Source: Lucifuga dentata (Eukaryota; Chordata; Actinopteri; Ophidiiformes; Bythitidae). Taken from it: a DNA stretch of 64,000 nt. The translations under genes were made by a program, and so were the position numbers. This document shows, piece after piece, positions 24,816 to 37,525 of this stretch. The notes below the pieces were generated by a model. That model saw only the letters and a list, made by a program, of their open reading frames with translations. It was not told where the DNA came from and made no database searches. The DNA lies in the NCBI GenBank assembly GCA_014773175.1, contig VXCM01001254.1, positions 1 to 64,000 of the forward strand, given 5' to 3'. Each line of letters begins with the position of its first letter. Within the stretch, counting starts at the first letter, position 1.

Positions 24816-25522
24816 GGATGGAACCAAATACAGATATGTACGACGGAGTATTAGGGCCATATAACATGAAAAAAAAAAGAGAGAATCATTATTTTAAGTT
24901 TTTAAACATGAAAATTTGCCAGTTTTAAAAGTCCATATGCTTATGATAATTCGATGATTTTGCGCTAAAAGTACAAGTATTTCTTTATTGCTAAATCCGA
25001 TGGAAAAGTATAATTTAATAAGGTCATGTACTTGCAAAAAAAACTCGCAAATTTGCCAGTTTAAAAACTCAAAAATTTGCAGGTTTTTAAACTGGCAGAT
25101 TTATGAGTTTAAAAACTAAAAAAAAAAAAAAAAAAANAAAAAAAAAAAAAAAAAAAGAAAATTTTTAATTCTGGATAACCATTTTTAAAAAATAATGTTT
25201 TTAAACTGTAAATAATGAGAATGGGAATCAAACTACCTCACGCGTGACTATGTCTGCAGTACATGAACTTATTAAATTATACTTTTCCTTTGGATTTAGC
25301 AATAAAGAAATACTTGTGTTTTTAGCACAAATTCATCGAATTATCATTAGCATACTGTACATACTTTTAAAACTGGCAAATTTTCGAGTTTGAAAACTAG
25401 AAATCATGACCCCTTGTTTTTTTGGCTTTTTTTTTTTTTTTGNTTTTTTTTTTTTTTTGGTTTTTGTTTTTTTTTGACTTATATGGCCCTGGTACGCCGT
25501 CATAGATATTTGATCCATGTTC
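24816..25522. mobile_element. fold-back (long inverted repeat) element
   Basis: The left arm 24816-25036 and the right arm about 25256-25522 are inverted copies. Left-arm blocks TAGGGCCATATAA, AATTTGCCAGTTTTAAAAGT, GATAATTCGATGA and AGTATTTCTTTATTGCTAAA recur reverse-complemented on the right. The central 220 bp contains smaller palindromes built from TTTGCCAGTTTAAAAACT and an A tract with N at 25137. No coding capacity. N 25443 lies in a T tract of the right arm. Confidence 0.85.
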
Positions 25523-27143
25523 AACAACAGATAATATCTGAATAGGAGCCTTCGTTTTTATTCTTTTGTACTGCACAAACTTTCATGGTAAAAATAATAA
25601 TAACTGCAAAACAGAAAACCCCTGAGACTACAGTTGCAGTAAATCCTTTTTATTCCAGAATTCCTCACAATGGCTAGTACAGCTGTCATATTATTGGGTA
25701 ATTCATAAAACATAATGTAACACTTCAATAATGGCAAATAGCATCACGCAACCACATTCTCTCATTCATAAAGGCCGGTTACCAGCATCTTTTAGCATTT
25801 TCCTCGAAAATGACGTTATTTACATGTCAGGGAAGGAATTCACAAAATGCAAAAATGAAAATCTGTTTCAGTTTGATGGTAAACTTCAGTGAAATCTAAG
25901 TGATGTTTTAAACTATATTTGTTGCACTTGTGTTCGTGATCAATAAATGTGATAGATAAGCCAAATCAGCTGATCAGTCAGCTGATCATGATATTTTCAT
26001 GCCTCAGCAGCTGCGCTCTGCATCTCTTTTGCTCTTTAACTTCTCCTTGTGGTATCAGTAAAGTTTAGTTTATCTTATTGTTGCCATGAAAATGCCACAT
26101 ATCAAGAATGTGTGTGTAAACAAACGTAAACTAAATAAAAATCCAGATTGGTGATTGAATTAATCAATGTTGGATTTCCTGAATCAATGATTCATTTTGT
26201 ACATGTGATTAAAATGAACCTGAAGCTGCAGAGATGTAAATGACATGAGGGAAAACATGGGAAGGTTGTGGTCTTATCAGCACTCCCCCTTCAAAAACAT
26301 ACGTGCATCCGCTCTCGGCTTTGCATTCTTCACATCAAATCAAATTCCTTGTGCGCTCTGCGCTTGTCCTTTATCTCCAGAATGTGCTTTTAGAGCAGCA
26401 CAAACATGTCACAATGAGGACACTGAGAGGAGTTTCACACAGAAAGCAGTTTCTTGGTCAAATCATTTACATTTTTGCTTCTGCCTCTCAGGCCCGAGCT
26501 TTGCCTTATCGAGAGTCTTGCTTATCTCTTTGTTTGTTTTTCGCCAATGTAGGCTTTTCCTGGAAAACAGGCCACTGCGCATGTGGAAGCTTAGATCATG
26601 CTTTGGCGGCATAAGCCCAGATCAAGGCAAACTCAATTCAGTGAGCTTGATAAGTGGGCAAGAGCGTGGCCCCTGTTGATGGGTGCCAGGATGGCTCACA
26701 CTGTGCTCTGGCAGGCCAGACGTGGCTAACGGAAAACCAGGGCTGTGGTGGGTCATCTCAGCCCGACAAGACGGCTTCACGGGCCCAAAAAACACTCTCC
26801 ACCCCTCTGAGGCAGCTAAATCCACTGCCAAGCGCACCAGTGACTGACAAGGCCAGAACCAAAGGGAAGGAGGTCAAAGTGAGCTAAAGCTGCAAGGCGG
26901 GAACCGGTGTGAGCAGCTTAGTGATGGAAGAGCAGTTACAAAGTTACAAAGCCCAAAATCTAAAAGCTGAAGCGTTAATCACTTCACCACAAAGCCACAA
27001 AAAACGCAGCACAAACAACAATAAGCTGCTGGAAAGAAAAGGACTCAAATCATAATGTCACAGTAGAAGTCCATTAAACGCCAATAAACAAGCACTAGCA
27101 ATATAATGTAAAAGTTTTCCTGTCAGATGAAAACCACGTATCT

Positions 27144-27181
<38 letters not shown>

Positions 27182-28934
27182 GACAGAAGAAAGGAAAGAT
27201 TGAAAATAGAAAGGATTTTTTGATGTTGAAGGTGAAATCAGAATTTGAAGGACAGAAGTAAAGACACAAGGAGATGGAAGAAAGGAACGGGAGTGATGAA
27301 AAAAGAAGGAAAGATGCAAGAAAATAAGGAAGGAAGGAAGAAAAAGACAGAAGGAAAGAAAATATTCAGGAACTGAATAAAAAGAATCTACAAGCTATCA
27401 GATTTGGCAGGAAAAACAGAAATCAGCATGTAATGGAAATACTCGAGTAAACGTAACTTGAACTTTCACCTCTGGCTGCAGGTCGTGTTTGTTTGACTGT
27501 GTCGACTCATTTAACCACAGGAGGCAGACGGAGGTCAAAAGTTTGACCCAGAGGACGAAAAGAGAAGCCGTCCTGCGTCTGATTTGATTGCGGTGGCAGG
27601 TTCGGGGCTGTTTTGGAAGGCTGGCTCGCCTGCAGAGCTTTCCTGGCTCGTGGCCATTTCAGCATGATAACTGCCTGCTTGCGAGCCTAATGTCATGAGA
27701 CAACACAGGAATGAAAAGAAACATGCCTAGACAATGCAAAGCAAAAGTACACATCCCAACAGATGCGAAAGAGGAAAAAAAGCGGAAATGGGGCTACAGG
27801 GCTCGCACTGCAGGGACTTTCTGTAACACACACATCTCACGCTGCCTTTCACGAGTACAGCACAGGAATGTTGCTTTCTCGTTTTGGTGAAACACCCTCG
27901 CGGTTGAGGGGTATCGANGTACAGCACAGGAATGTTGCTTTCTCGTTTTGGTGAAACACCCTCGCGGTTGAGGGGTATCGATATCACAAGGCCGATAGAT
28001 TCCTCTTTTGTCTGCTTTTGCTGCAGTGAGGTGACGGTAGCGTGCTGGTCTGTGGGGCAGCTGGGACACATCTCAGTTCACCCATGCACACACACACACA
28101 CACACACACGCTTAGCGAAGCTTGCTCTATGCTGCTGCTCACTATCTTTCAACAACAAGCCGAGCAGGGACCAGACGGAAAGAGGTCCTATTTGTGCAGG
28201 AAGATAAATACGCTTGTGCACCCAGTCCTGTCCCCTCCAGATTACAGCAACACAATAATGAGCAGGAGCGCCGGTGGAAGGGCAGAAGAAAGCAGGGCTG
28301 AAGGACAGAGTAACAGCCTACTTCCAAAACACACACCCACACACACATACCCATACACGCAAGAGTAATCACTGGCAAACATACACATGCGCATAGCTTT
28401 TATCTCTTATTATTGCACTACGATCGTCAATAATTATCAAAGGTAATTAAAGGAGCTTATCACAGGTGCTTTGCATTTAAAAGGAAAGCAATTCATGCAT
28501 GCTGTTCCTGATATTTCTTAATAACTTGTGCATATAAGTGGGACAAGAAGTACTGAAATAATTTACTTATGTAAGAGTAAACAAGTTTCAGCAGGAGGAT
28601 TTACTCAAGTGTCAAAAGTAGAAGATACTCGTGATGAAACAAACGGTTCCTTTCAGTGCAATAAAATAATGAAAATCTTCCAAACTGAGCATAAAAGGAG
28701 GGAAATAAGGAAAGATCAGAGGGAAGGAAAAAGGAGGGATGAAAGGGAGATGTAAGGAAACAAAGTTGGAAGCAAAGAAGGAAGAAAAGGACAAAAAAAG
28801 GAAAGTAAGGACAAAACAGAGAAATAAAGACAGAAAGAAGACACTACAGAAGGAAGGAAGGAAGGACAGAAAAACAGAAAGAAGCAAACAAAGTATGTAA
28901 AATTTAAAAGGGACAAACAGATTTCATTATAAAT
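25523..28934. other. intronic sequence: no gene supported
   Basis: Includes a frame of about 144 codons at 26245-26679 without a recognisable domain, (GA)n at 27150-27175, the false 63-bp duplication at N 27918, (CA)n at 28086-28108 and purine-rich runs at 28690-28880. No gene was recognised. Confidence 0.5.
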
Positions 28935-29165
28935 AGATTTCCATATTCTTATTTTCATTTAGGATCTATTTTTAAACCTTTGCAGTGCAGTAATGAGTTA
29001 AAAACGCTACTAGCCATTGCTGTAGCATTGCTGTGCATACTGTGTGAAAACAGGGCATTTCAGGTTCTGTCTCATTAAGGCCCCCCCCCTCCCAAAAAAG
29101 CCTGTTATCACACAATAAAAATGAAGGGAAACAACAAAAAGCATAATGTGACCCGTTTATATCTG
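28935..29165 (+). repeat. dispersed repeat family B, copy 3
   Basis: Contains TTTAGGATCTATTTTTAAAC, CCTTTGCAGTGCAGTAATGA, GCATTGCTGTGCATACTGTG, TGAAAACAGGGCATTTCAGG and an AACAACAAAAAGCATAAT block, as in the other B copies. Confidence 0.65.
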
Positions 29166-29267
29166 TAAAGTAACTAGCCACTGTGTTTAGAGTACAAATA
29201 TATATCGTATTTCCCTGAAAATGTACTGGAGCGGAAGTGTAACTCAAAATTGTGCAAGTGTACTTGA

Positions 29268-29555
29268 AGGACCATATCGGTGGTTTTGCATGTTTGATCC
29301 CAATATATACAGGACCTGCATACATGTTACTGGAGAGGTACATACAGTATTAGAATTGCTTTTCCTATCTTCCAGACTGCAGGTGAAAAATTTAATTTTA
29401 AAGTGGGAGTTTCACCTGAACATTTGATTTTTGAAAGATTAAGGGATATGGAAAAAGAACGCAAAAAATTAAATACAGTTGTATGTTTCATAAAATATTT
29501 GTCAGGAACGTAACATGTATTGGGCTTAAAAATGCAAAATCACAGGTCTGGTCCT
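29268..29555 (+). mobile_element. family A MITE, copy A3 (internally deleted)
   Basis: 288 bp. It starts AGGACCATATCGGTGGTTTT after a mutated TTGA (29264-29267), and ends CAGGTCTGGTCCT before TTAA (29556-29559). Compared with A1, about 280 bp of the interior is missing. Confidence 0.8.
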
Positions 29556-29559
29556 TTAA

Positions 29560-31265
29560 GTTACTCTCGTGTTCTGTTGAATATGAACATGAATTAAATC
29601 CCCCCTGGGGATTTTACTATCTTTTGCCATCTTTCCCAAATCACTGGGCTTGGAGAAGCTCCAGAATGAACCACGCGATGATGTCACCGTGAAAAAGGCA
29701 TGGAGTGGGTGTGGGTGTGACCATTCTGAACGAACGAGAGCTGAAACATAAAAAAAAACGCATAACTATTCAGCGGTGCTTGCGTGGAGTTATTTACAAC
29801 TTGTATTGTGAGTCAGCAATGTCCCAATCTTGTATCAGCTCCTCCTCCTCCGTGTTAAAGGACGGTTACGCTCAATCACGGACCGCAGAATGAAGCAATT
29901 CATCCCGCGCTCTGCTATGAATGCATATTTTCCTCCACCTGTGCTGAAACAAAACTCAGCCTCGAACTGCGAGACCCCTTCGCTGTTCAGGGAAACATGA
30001 TTTTTTTTTTTTTTTTTTTTTNTTTTTGTCCTGGTCCACTTCCAAACAGCACTAACAAGCCATTCCATTCTGTTTAAAGTCTTTTCATGTTAAGACACAC
30101 ATCAATCCACACCTACAACATACCTGAGGAAACAAACCTTCTCTCAGGATATGTACTGTGTGTGTGGGGCGAACATGGCCGGACACGTCCCTTAAACACA
30201 CCGGGAGGCGCCCAGCGGGAGTGCCGGCAGCCCCTCTTTTCAACACTTCAGNCGTCCCTTAAACACACCGGGAGGCGCCCAGCGGGAGTGCCGGCAGCCC
30301 CTCTTTTCAACACTTCAGCATGCTGCACACAAACACAGTTGCCCTTCCCATGGTCCTTTTGTTTCCTATCCTTCTGTTGATGTTCCTGTCATGGACGACG
30401 TCTGCCTTCAGCGGACATCTATAACCGACATATTATACATACAGTATATGTTACAATTTTGGATAAACGTGGAGCTTTTTTTTTTCAGGATGCTCACTAT
30501 GCTTAAATTGTTATGGAAATGCAGATAAGCTTCTAAAAGTAGCCATGTTACAACTGACGCGGGGAAAACATGCATATACTTGCCGACGCGTGGAACTATA
30601 GCAAATGTACTTTACAAAAAAATTCAGAAAATTACTCATAGAATAACACACCCATGTGCTGGCAACCATGCACACAGGAGAAATTTGCAGAAATTGCCTG
30701 CATTCCTTCTGAAACGCAGTCAAGCTGCAGCAGACAAAATGCAATCAGAAGCGACTCGAGGCGCTTATTGCGCATTTCCAAAGAGTTGCAAAGATAGTGC
30801 TTTGACCATGTGAGTAAACACGGTCAGAATGTCGGAATGTCGCAATCTTGCAATCACAAGAATTAACAGAATTTCAACCAATCCCCATATTATTTAGAAT
30901 AGTTTGCAATGTTCCCCTAAATCCCATAATATTTCCATAAACTATGCTGAAATTGAAAAATTGCTTGCACATTTTTCCCCATCAGTGCCATTTTTTGGCA
31001 TCAAACAAACCATTTCAGAACCAGTGATGCAAACCCAGGACAAACCTAATCCATCTGACCTCAGCAATCCAAATTCGTTGCAGATATGCAGACTTTATTT
31101 CCCCTGAAATGAACTTCTAAGGTGGAGCTCGCTGCCAGGCTTCACCCCAACCCCCCAAATCGCTGCAAATGCAGGTATTTCAGGAATATCAAAAAGTCAC
31201 TTTTATGTTGAACACAGATGCTGACACAACAGTAGGCGCATGAAAAATATGAACTAAATGCAGCC
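29560..31265. other. intronic sequence with two single-N joins
   Basis: T tract with N at 30022 and a false 66-bp duplication around N 30252. No gene was recognised. Confidence 0.5.
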
Positions 31266-31269
31266 TTAA

Positions 31270-31848
31270 AGGACCATGCCACCATTTTCCATGTTTGAGC
31301 CTAATATATTCAGTTTTCATACATGTTACGTTACTGACAATCATTTCCCAAAGGATGAAACCGTATTTCAGCTTTCCTGATATTTTGCTAAATCTCTTAA
31401 TCTTTCAAAATCAAATATTCAAGTGATACACCCACCTTAAAAATCCATGTTTCTCCTGCTAATAGTTACACAGCCTTATGAAGTCACAGTCCTTTAAATT
31501 TTTCCATAAACGCAGGTCTTCTTTTGGGACTATATTCCCCGGTGGAGGCATACATTCACTCCACGCTTTTTATTGAGCTTAAACGCTAAAATTACATAAC
31601 TTCTAAAAAAAACCTAAGTACACGTCTTGTTGTCGATGATGGATTACCTATCCCAAGAACATTTCAAGTATCAACAAGTTGATTTTAATAACAGAATGAA
31701 CTGAAACCAGTGGAGGTCTGGAAGGTAGGAAAAACATTTTTAATTCACCGTTTCAGTTTTATCCTTTGGGAAATGATTGTCAGTAATGTTACATGTATGA
31801 AAATTGAATATATTAGGCTCAAACATGCAAATTGGGTGGTACGGTCCT
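31270..31848 (-). mobile_element. family A MITE, copy A4 (full length)
   Basis: 579 bp between TTAA at 31266-31269 and 31849-31852. The ends AGGACCATGCCACCATTTTC and, reverse-complemented, AGGACCGTACCACCCAATTT are inverted repeats. The GGTCTGGAAGGTAGGAAAAA block lies near the right end, so orientation is opposite to A1. Confidence 0.85.
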
Positions 31849-31972
31849 TTAAACGCCTGGCTGAGGGTCGCCCACGAGGTCACACACTGCTCAAAATTTG
31901 AAATAATGCTTGATGTAAATGCACCTTCATCGAAGATCGGCTAAGTGAAGAGGTGCAGAGGAAGGGGGGGGN

Positions 31973-31994
<22 letters not shown>

Positions 31995-32008
<14 letters not shown>

Positions 32009-32115
32009 CAGGTGAGGAAGTACCAGAATATAATTCCTCCATGAGTGATTATAAAGACGTGTGAAATGGGCGGTAATTCCTGGCAGGAACTCTACAGGGG
32101 TTTGAGGAACATGCC
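31995..32115 (+). pseudogene. MADF-domain gene fragment, copy 2 (frameshifted)
   Basis: Reads VRKYQN, then in another frame SMSDYKDV, then GGNSWQELYRG. Together these follow the MADF order VRKYxxLYDxSxxDYKDxxxxxNSWxEI. Stops and frameshifts separate the parts. A (GA)n tract with N 31972 lies just upstream, as in copy 1. Confidence 0.6.
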
Positions 32116-32582
32116 TGTCGCATGCAGTAGAAAAAATCTTCACGACTGATATGTAAAGGCTAGAAAGAAGGTCAAACCAACCAACGGGGATCCGGCACAG
32201 CTAAAGTTCTGGTCCTCATCAAAATTTGTAAAGCAAAGAGAAACAGAGACAAACTGGTCAGCTGTAATGAACGCAGAAGAACCGTGAAAACCAGGAAGCA
32301 TTGAAAGTCCATTTCTCTAAACGTGCACCAGGCGGTATTATTATTTTGTTTTAACTTTTTATGTATTCAGCATTTTTTAAACATTTTCTAAAAGAGAATC
32401 TAACAATCAGACATAGAACCAAAGAAGAAATCCATCCAAAGGAAACAAATCTAACTTAAAATCCACACAAATCCTTTACTTTATGCACTTTATATGCATT
32501 GTTGTCTTGTCCATTCTCTTTTCGTCCAGTCAGGTCATATTTCCTTCTTTCTCTTGTATTCCATCCACTTGTCTACTGTAGC

Positions 32583-32795
32583 TGCATTTACATGGACCCT
32601 AATATTCCGCTAATAATCAGAATAATCGCCCAATCAGAATAAAAATGTCTCATGTAACCACCTCAATCAGAAGAGACTGGCCTGATCCGGGCCGATCGGA
32701 AGGAATTTTCAATCAGGTTGAGAGGGGTGGTTTAAACCTTTCATAATCTGTTCAATCGGAAAATATTATCTTAATAACCATGTAAATGCTTAATC
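32583..32795. mobile_element. short palindromic-ended MITE, copy 2
   Basis: GCATTTACATGGACCC on the left and AACCATGTAAATGC on the right form inverted ends. Internal AATCAGAATAA and CAATCGG motifs also occur inverted. Same design as 3519-3830. Confidence 0.55.
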
Positions 32796-32817
32796 TGATA
32801 GTTTCTCTCTGGTTGGA

Positions 32818-32968
32818 ATAAATCTATTCTTTCTGTGTATAATGTAACATGTATGAAAATTGAATATATTAGGCTCAAACATGCAAAATAGGTGGTATGG
32901 TCCTTTNGTAACATGTATGAAAATTGAATATATTAGGCTCAAACATGCAAAATAGGTGGTATGGTCCT
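32818..32968. mobile_element. family A MITE, copy A5 (terminus only)
   Basis: Only the last roughly 80 bp of the element are present, ending GGTATGGTCCT before TTAA (32969-32972). The segment is doubled by a false 63-bp duplication around N 32907. Confidence 0.75.
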
Positions 32969-32972
32969 TTAA

Positions 32973-34190
32973 CTTGTGTACTCTCTTGAAAAAAAAATCT
33001 GGCACACGTATCCCATGATTCTCCGTTACTACATGCTCTTTGCTGCAGATCTGGATCAAGATGCAGATTACTAAACATTTTCTGTAATTAAAATATCAAA
33101 TTTATGGGACTGTGCAGCAGCGGCGGAGCTCAGCGCTATCTGATGGCTCTCTAGTTTCACCTGGATAGATGTTTCCAGCATGTGTTTCTGTGCTGGATTA
33201 TCCAGTGGAAAATTCCTGCCTATAAATAACGTCTATTTACCTGATGCTTTGTAGCGCTTCTCTAATAGAAAAAATATGACGCTGCTCACTTTTTTAAAGT
33301 TGTGTTTTCTTAGCTGACGTTAGCGTACAGTCTTAAAATAAGTCTGTAAGGTAGCACATACATATTTTAAGATTTGGGGTGATTTTGGGCTATAAATAAA
33401 CTAAAACTGAAGTTGACATTGAAGAAATTAAGCTGTTTACACAAAGCTTTGATACCCTGTGATTGAGGATCCGTGTGTTTTCATCTATAAACCAGTTTAT
33501 GGGACATTATGGAATGTGTTTTCTTTGCTGTTCCACCCACACTTAGAAAGGTCCACCAGCAAAACAGCATGAAACCGTGACTGCGAGCTTCACCCTCCTT
33601 CTTTACACGAGCAATAGCAGGTTACATGTACCCCTACTACATGCAAAAACAATGAAGATCCCCAGTAATTTGTGTGATCCTGACACTCCTGATGACAAGT
33701 ATGTTGTTACTGGCAATTACAGTGTTCATAAGAGTATCTATCAAACGTAAAGCTCACGGTGTCAGTATGAGTTTGAACATGACATCGAGAACCAAAAGAG
33801 AAGAGGAGTTTGATTTTTTTACACGTCACGGTAACACGTTCGATAGCGGAGCGAGACGATGTTTCTAAGCTTTGAAAAATGAGTTTACTCTTAGAGTTTA
33901 AAGAGGACATATTCTTCCCTTTTTGTTATTTTTCCTCATCTTTATAGAGTAATGTAATAGGAGTTTGTGTTGAAGGTTGTTAAAGTGTCAGAACGTGAGG
34001 GTGAAGCCTACAGAAATTCATCCAGCGTGGGGCTGGTGCACGCTCAGCATGGCTGGAACGCTGACACTCATTTTGGCAATGAAATGGACCTTCCATGTGT
34101 CCTGTGAACCATGTGTTCATGGTTCTTGCGCTTCGATGCCAGCACGGTGGCGCTGTAGAGCACGACTTCTCGGTTTGGTCTTCTTTGAGC
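32973..34190. other. intronic sequence: nothing recognised
   Basis: Unique AT-rich sequence without a supported gene. Confidence 0.5.
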
Positions 34191-34194
34191 TTCA

Positions 34195-34365
34195 CATTTC
34201 AGCTGTGTTGATTTTTCCAGCAACAGAAATGTTTCTTGAACTCTAGAGGTCAGCATCTCTTGATCTGGCATCCATTTAGCGGTCTTTATAATCATCATGG
34301 AGGAATCATACAGGTGTCGGTACTTCATCACCTCCTCTGCCAGTCGCTTGTCAAAATCATTGTCC
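34195..34365 (-). pseudogene. MADF-domain gene fragment, copy 3 (frameshifted)
   Basis: On the minus strand it reads NDFDKRLAEEVMKYRHLYDS, then after a one-base shift DYKDR. This is the clearest match to the MADF start. A (CT)n tract at 34368-34388 abuts its 5' side, the same arrangement as copies 1 and 2. Confidence 0.65.
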
Positions 34366-34389
34366 CTTTGTCTCTCTCTCTCTCTCCCA

Positions 34390-35099
34390 GGAAGGCGTAT
34401 TTACGTACATCACATTATTTCAAATTTTGAGTGTGCACGATCTTATAAACGACCCTCAAATGCAGCCAACACATTTTGACCAGCATTTTTTACATTTTTT
34501 TTTTAAATGTACTTATTGTACGTTTAAAACAAACATATAAAAATACTGGTACCAGTATTTTTGTTATGATTCTTTTTTGAATTCTGCTCTAATTAAGGCT
34601 TTTATGTTATTGAGTTTCTAATTCAGTTGAGCTGCTGCCCTGTCTTATTAATTAATTAATTAATTTATTTATTAGTTATTTAATTATTTTTCCTTTCTTA
34701 TCCATGAGGTGTATATTGTTTGTAAATATTTGCCTTATATTATTATTGTTAAGTTTTGTTAAGTTTAGAAATTTTAAAAATAAAAGGGATTAAAAAAAAA
34801 CAAACATATAAAAGACAAACAAATCCAAACATCATCATTCACAAAACTCAATCATATTCTGCATTCACTACAAAAAAAAAGGAATAAAATCTTTTTTTAT
34901 CTCATGCAGGAGAGGCAGGAAGCTATAGGCTTATACAAAGACGTCTCCTCAAAACATTCAAACATAATCAAAACCTAAGCCCAAAAAAGAACAATAAAAC
35001 AACTGCAAGACCAAAAATGATGAGACTAATAATTATTTTAAGTAACAGAATTATAATTGTCTTAGGTTCCATGATTTTTAAAACTTTTTAAAACTCTTA
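34390..35099. other. intronic AT-rich sequence: nothing recognised
   Basis: AT-rich, with (TTAA)n-like text at 34648-34685. No gene was recognised. Confidence 0.5.
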
Positions 35100-35480
35100 C
35101 ATCACATTTTCTGCATGTAACTGTTGTGTCAGTGTCCATGTTAAGCAAAATCCAGCCTTAAGACAAACCTGTAGGTCCTGATCTGCCCTTTTTCTTTTTA
35201 ATAACATGTTGACGTCAACATGTAACACGTGATGTATGCATGTCATCCAGAGTTTGGTCAGCATCCATGTTGCCAGCTCAGGCCTGATGCCGCTGACCAA
35301 TCATATAACATGAGTCTTAAAGAGACAGCACCTGACATGTTTTCACTCAGTGTGCAGAGCAGAGCACCAAGGGTCAGTACAGGTGGATCATTGTGTGTTT
35401 TTTTTTTTTTTTTTTTTTTTTTTTTGCAAATTAACGCATTGCAAAGGTTTCAAAACAGATGCGAAATGAGAATAAGAGGC
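35100..35480 (-). repeat. dispersed repeat family B, copy 4 (inverted)
   Basis: The reverse complement contains TTTTGAAACCTTTGCAATGC, CTGCACACTGAGTGAAAACA, TGTCTCTTTAAGACTCATG and GTTGACGTCAACATGTTATT-like text in family B order. It carries a T tract at 35398-35425. A B-like fragment in plus orientation follows at 35855-35930. Confidence 0.65.
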
Positions 35481-37259
35481 TGGAAATCTGTGTTTAATGC
35501 TGCTGCTCAGGTTATCTTCCTGCTTCGTGACGGCAGTTTAACTCCACTCTGCCTTTTAAATCATTCAGTAATTTGCAGCTATCTTGGGCTGCAAAACTCA
35601 TCCTCCACAGGCTGCAGCCAGTGCATGTCATTAAATATTTAAAAGATTTTTTCTGAGCACAGCATGAAAGATTGTCACCAGAATTAACTCTTTAAAGTCT
35701 CAATAATAATCAGAATTGCATCCAAAATCATGAACCAGAGCAAAAAACCAGAGCTAAAGTAGGAATTTACAGCGATAAAGACAACACTGCGCTAAATCAA
35801 TAAAACAACAAAATCCCGCCTCACCTGCATGTTTAAAGGGCCATGTGTTACAGATTTCTGTGTTATGTTCATTTAGGGGTCTATGTTGAAACCTTTGCAA
35901 TGCTTTAATGTGTCAAAAAACACACAGTTAAACGGCCTTGCTGTTGTTTACAATTCTGGCAGAAATGTCAAGATTTCAAGCCAAAATCTATCATCATGTC
36001 TTGTAAAGGATTTTTACAGTGCAGCTCTGTAGGCTGTAAATGAAAGAAAAATTCAGCGGAATGTAAATTTACAAGAATAACTTTAGACTCTAGAGGATTC
36101 ATGTGGAATGATCAATGCAGAACATATTTGTTAGCTGAGTTTTGCAGATTTTGTTTATCTTTTTTGTTGGTTTTATTGTTTAAAGCTGACGTTAGTTTTG
36201 AGTTTAAAGGTCTAACAGTGTAAAGATGTTTTTGTTGCTTCACAGATTTCTTTCTGGCTGGATCTCCTGGACTTTGGGTTTTCTTTTTTTTTTTTTTTTT
36301 TTTTNTTTTTTTTTTTTTTTTTTTGATACGATTTTGGCCTCAGAGTCAAACAACTGCTGTGAATTCCCAGCGGACTCATCCCCTTCAACTTTTCCGTGTT
36401 TCTCCTGCTTCCTGATCGTGATCGTATACTGCCTCATTGTGGTGAAGGCGACATTCTTCACTGAGCTGGAAAAATCTCAGGCCTCACCCACAGGCAGAGA
36501 TCGCTGATCACTAAGCCTGTAGCCAATATATCAATCAATCAGCTGATCGGCCTTTATATTTATGTACATAAAATACATACATTTGACCCNCCCCCCCCAA
36601 AAAAAGGCCAGTCATGATAAAAGATAATGAAAATGGAAAAGAAAAAGAAAGTAAAAACATCTAAGAAAAATGAAAGCAAACAAAGCTAAAGGAAACTGTG
36701 GAGATCAATGCATGCATAGACAAAAGTCAGGAAAAAAAAAACTATAAAATATCAAGCAGGATAAGATCATAAGAAAAATAAAACAAATAAACATTAAAAT
36801 ATTAAGAAAATAACAGGAAAATTCAATAAAATCTGTAAAAAAAAAAAAAAGCTAGAACACAGAACAATGAAATGGATAGTGGGTAAATATGATAATTAAA
36901 ATAAGAATAAATTAACTAAAAATCATAAAATCATAAAATAATAGGAAAGTTAAATAAAAGCTCGCTAATTAGCTATACATGTAAAAATAATAAGTAAATG
37001 AAGGGACAAATAACTAGATTCAGATAAATAAACAGGTAAAAGACAAACAAAAAAGTCAATAAATCAGGATTAAAACACATAAAGTCACAAATACAAACAG
37101 ACTAAAAGAAAGAAAAAACAGAGAATGAAGTTGTCAATATGGAAAATCATTATTAAAGAAATCATGCCAATTTTATGCCAGGCAAAATGAGATTTAAGCT
37201 TATGTTTAAAAATATCAACTGATGCCATCAGCGAACACAAACATGTCAAGTAAAATCAG
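35481..37259. other. intronic sequence: nothing recognised beyond tracts
   Basis: Includes a T tract with N at 36305, a C tract with N at 36590, and A-rich text to 37140. Confidence 0.5.
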
Positions 37260-37525
37260 ATATGATCCGATCCGTCCACCCATCCACTAAACCCGGAATA
37301 TATCCACTGGTGAGAGGCAGGTTACATCCTGTACAGGTAACTAATCTGTCACAGGGCAAACACACACACACACACAAACTCCTTCAGGCATTTTAGACTT
37401 TCTAGGTCACCTGACCTGCACGTCTTTGTTCTGTGGGAGGAAACCCACACCGCCAGAAAGGCCCAGTCAGATTCAAACGTTTTCGCTGTAAGCTGACGTG
37501 CTAACCAGCTGTGTCACCGTGCTGG
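37260..37525. mobile_element. degenerate high-copy fish interspersed repeat
   Basis: Blocks CACAGGGCAAACACAC, ACCTGCACGTCTTTGTTCTG, TGTGGGAGGAAACCCACAC, AGAAAGGCCCAGTCAGATTC and TGTGTCACCGTGCTG follow a common fish repeat consensus in order. Recognised from memory of the consensus, hence moderate confidence. Confidence 0.6.

Noticed and set aside
26245..26679. 144-codon frame
   Set aside because: No domain, no splice-consistent context, and a second overlapping frame of similar length. Likely chance in a more GC-rich patch.
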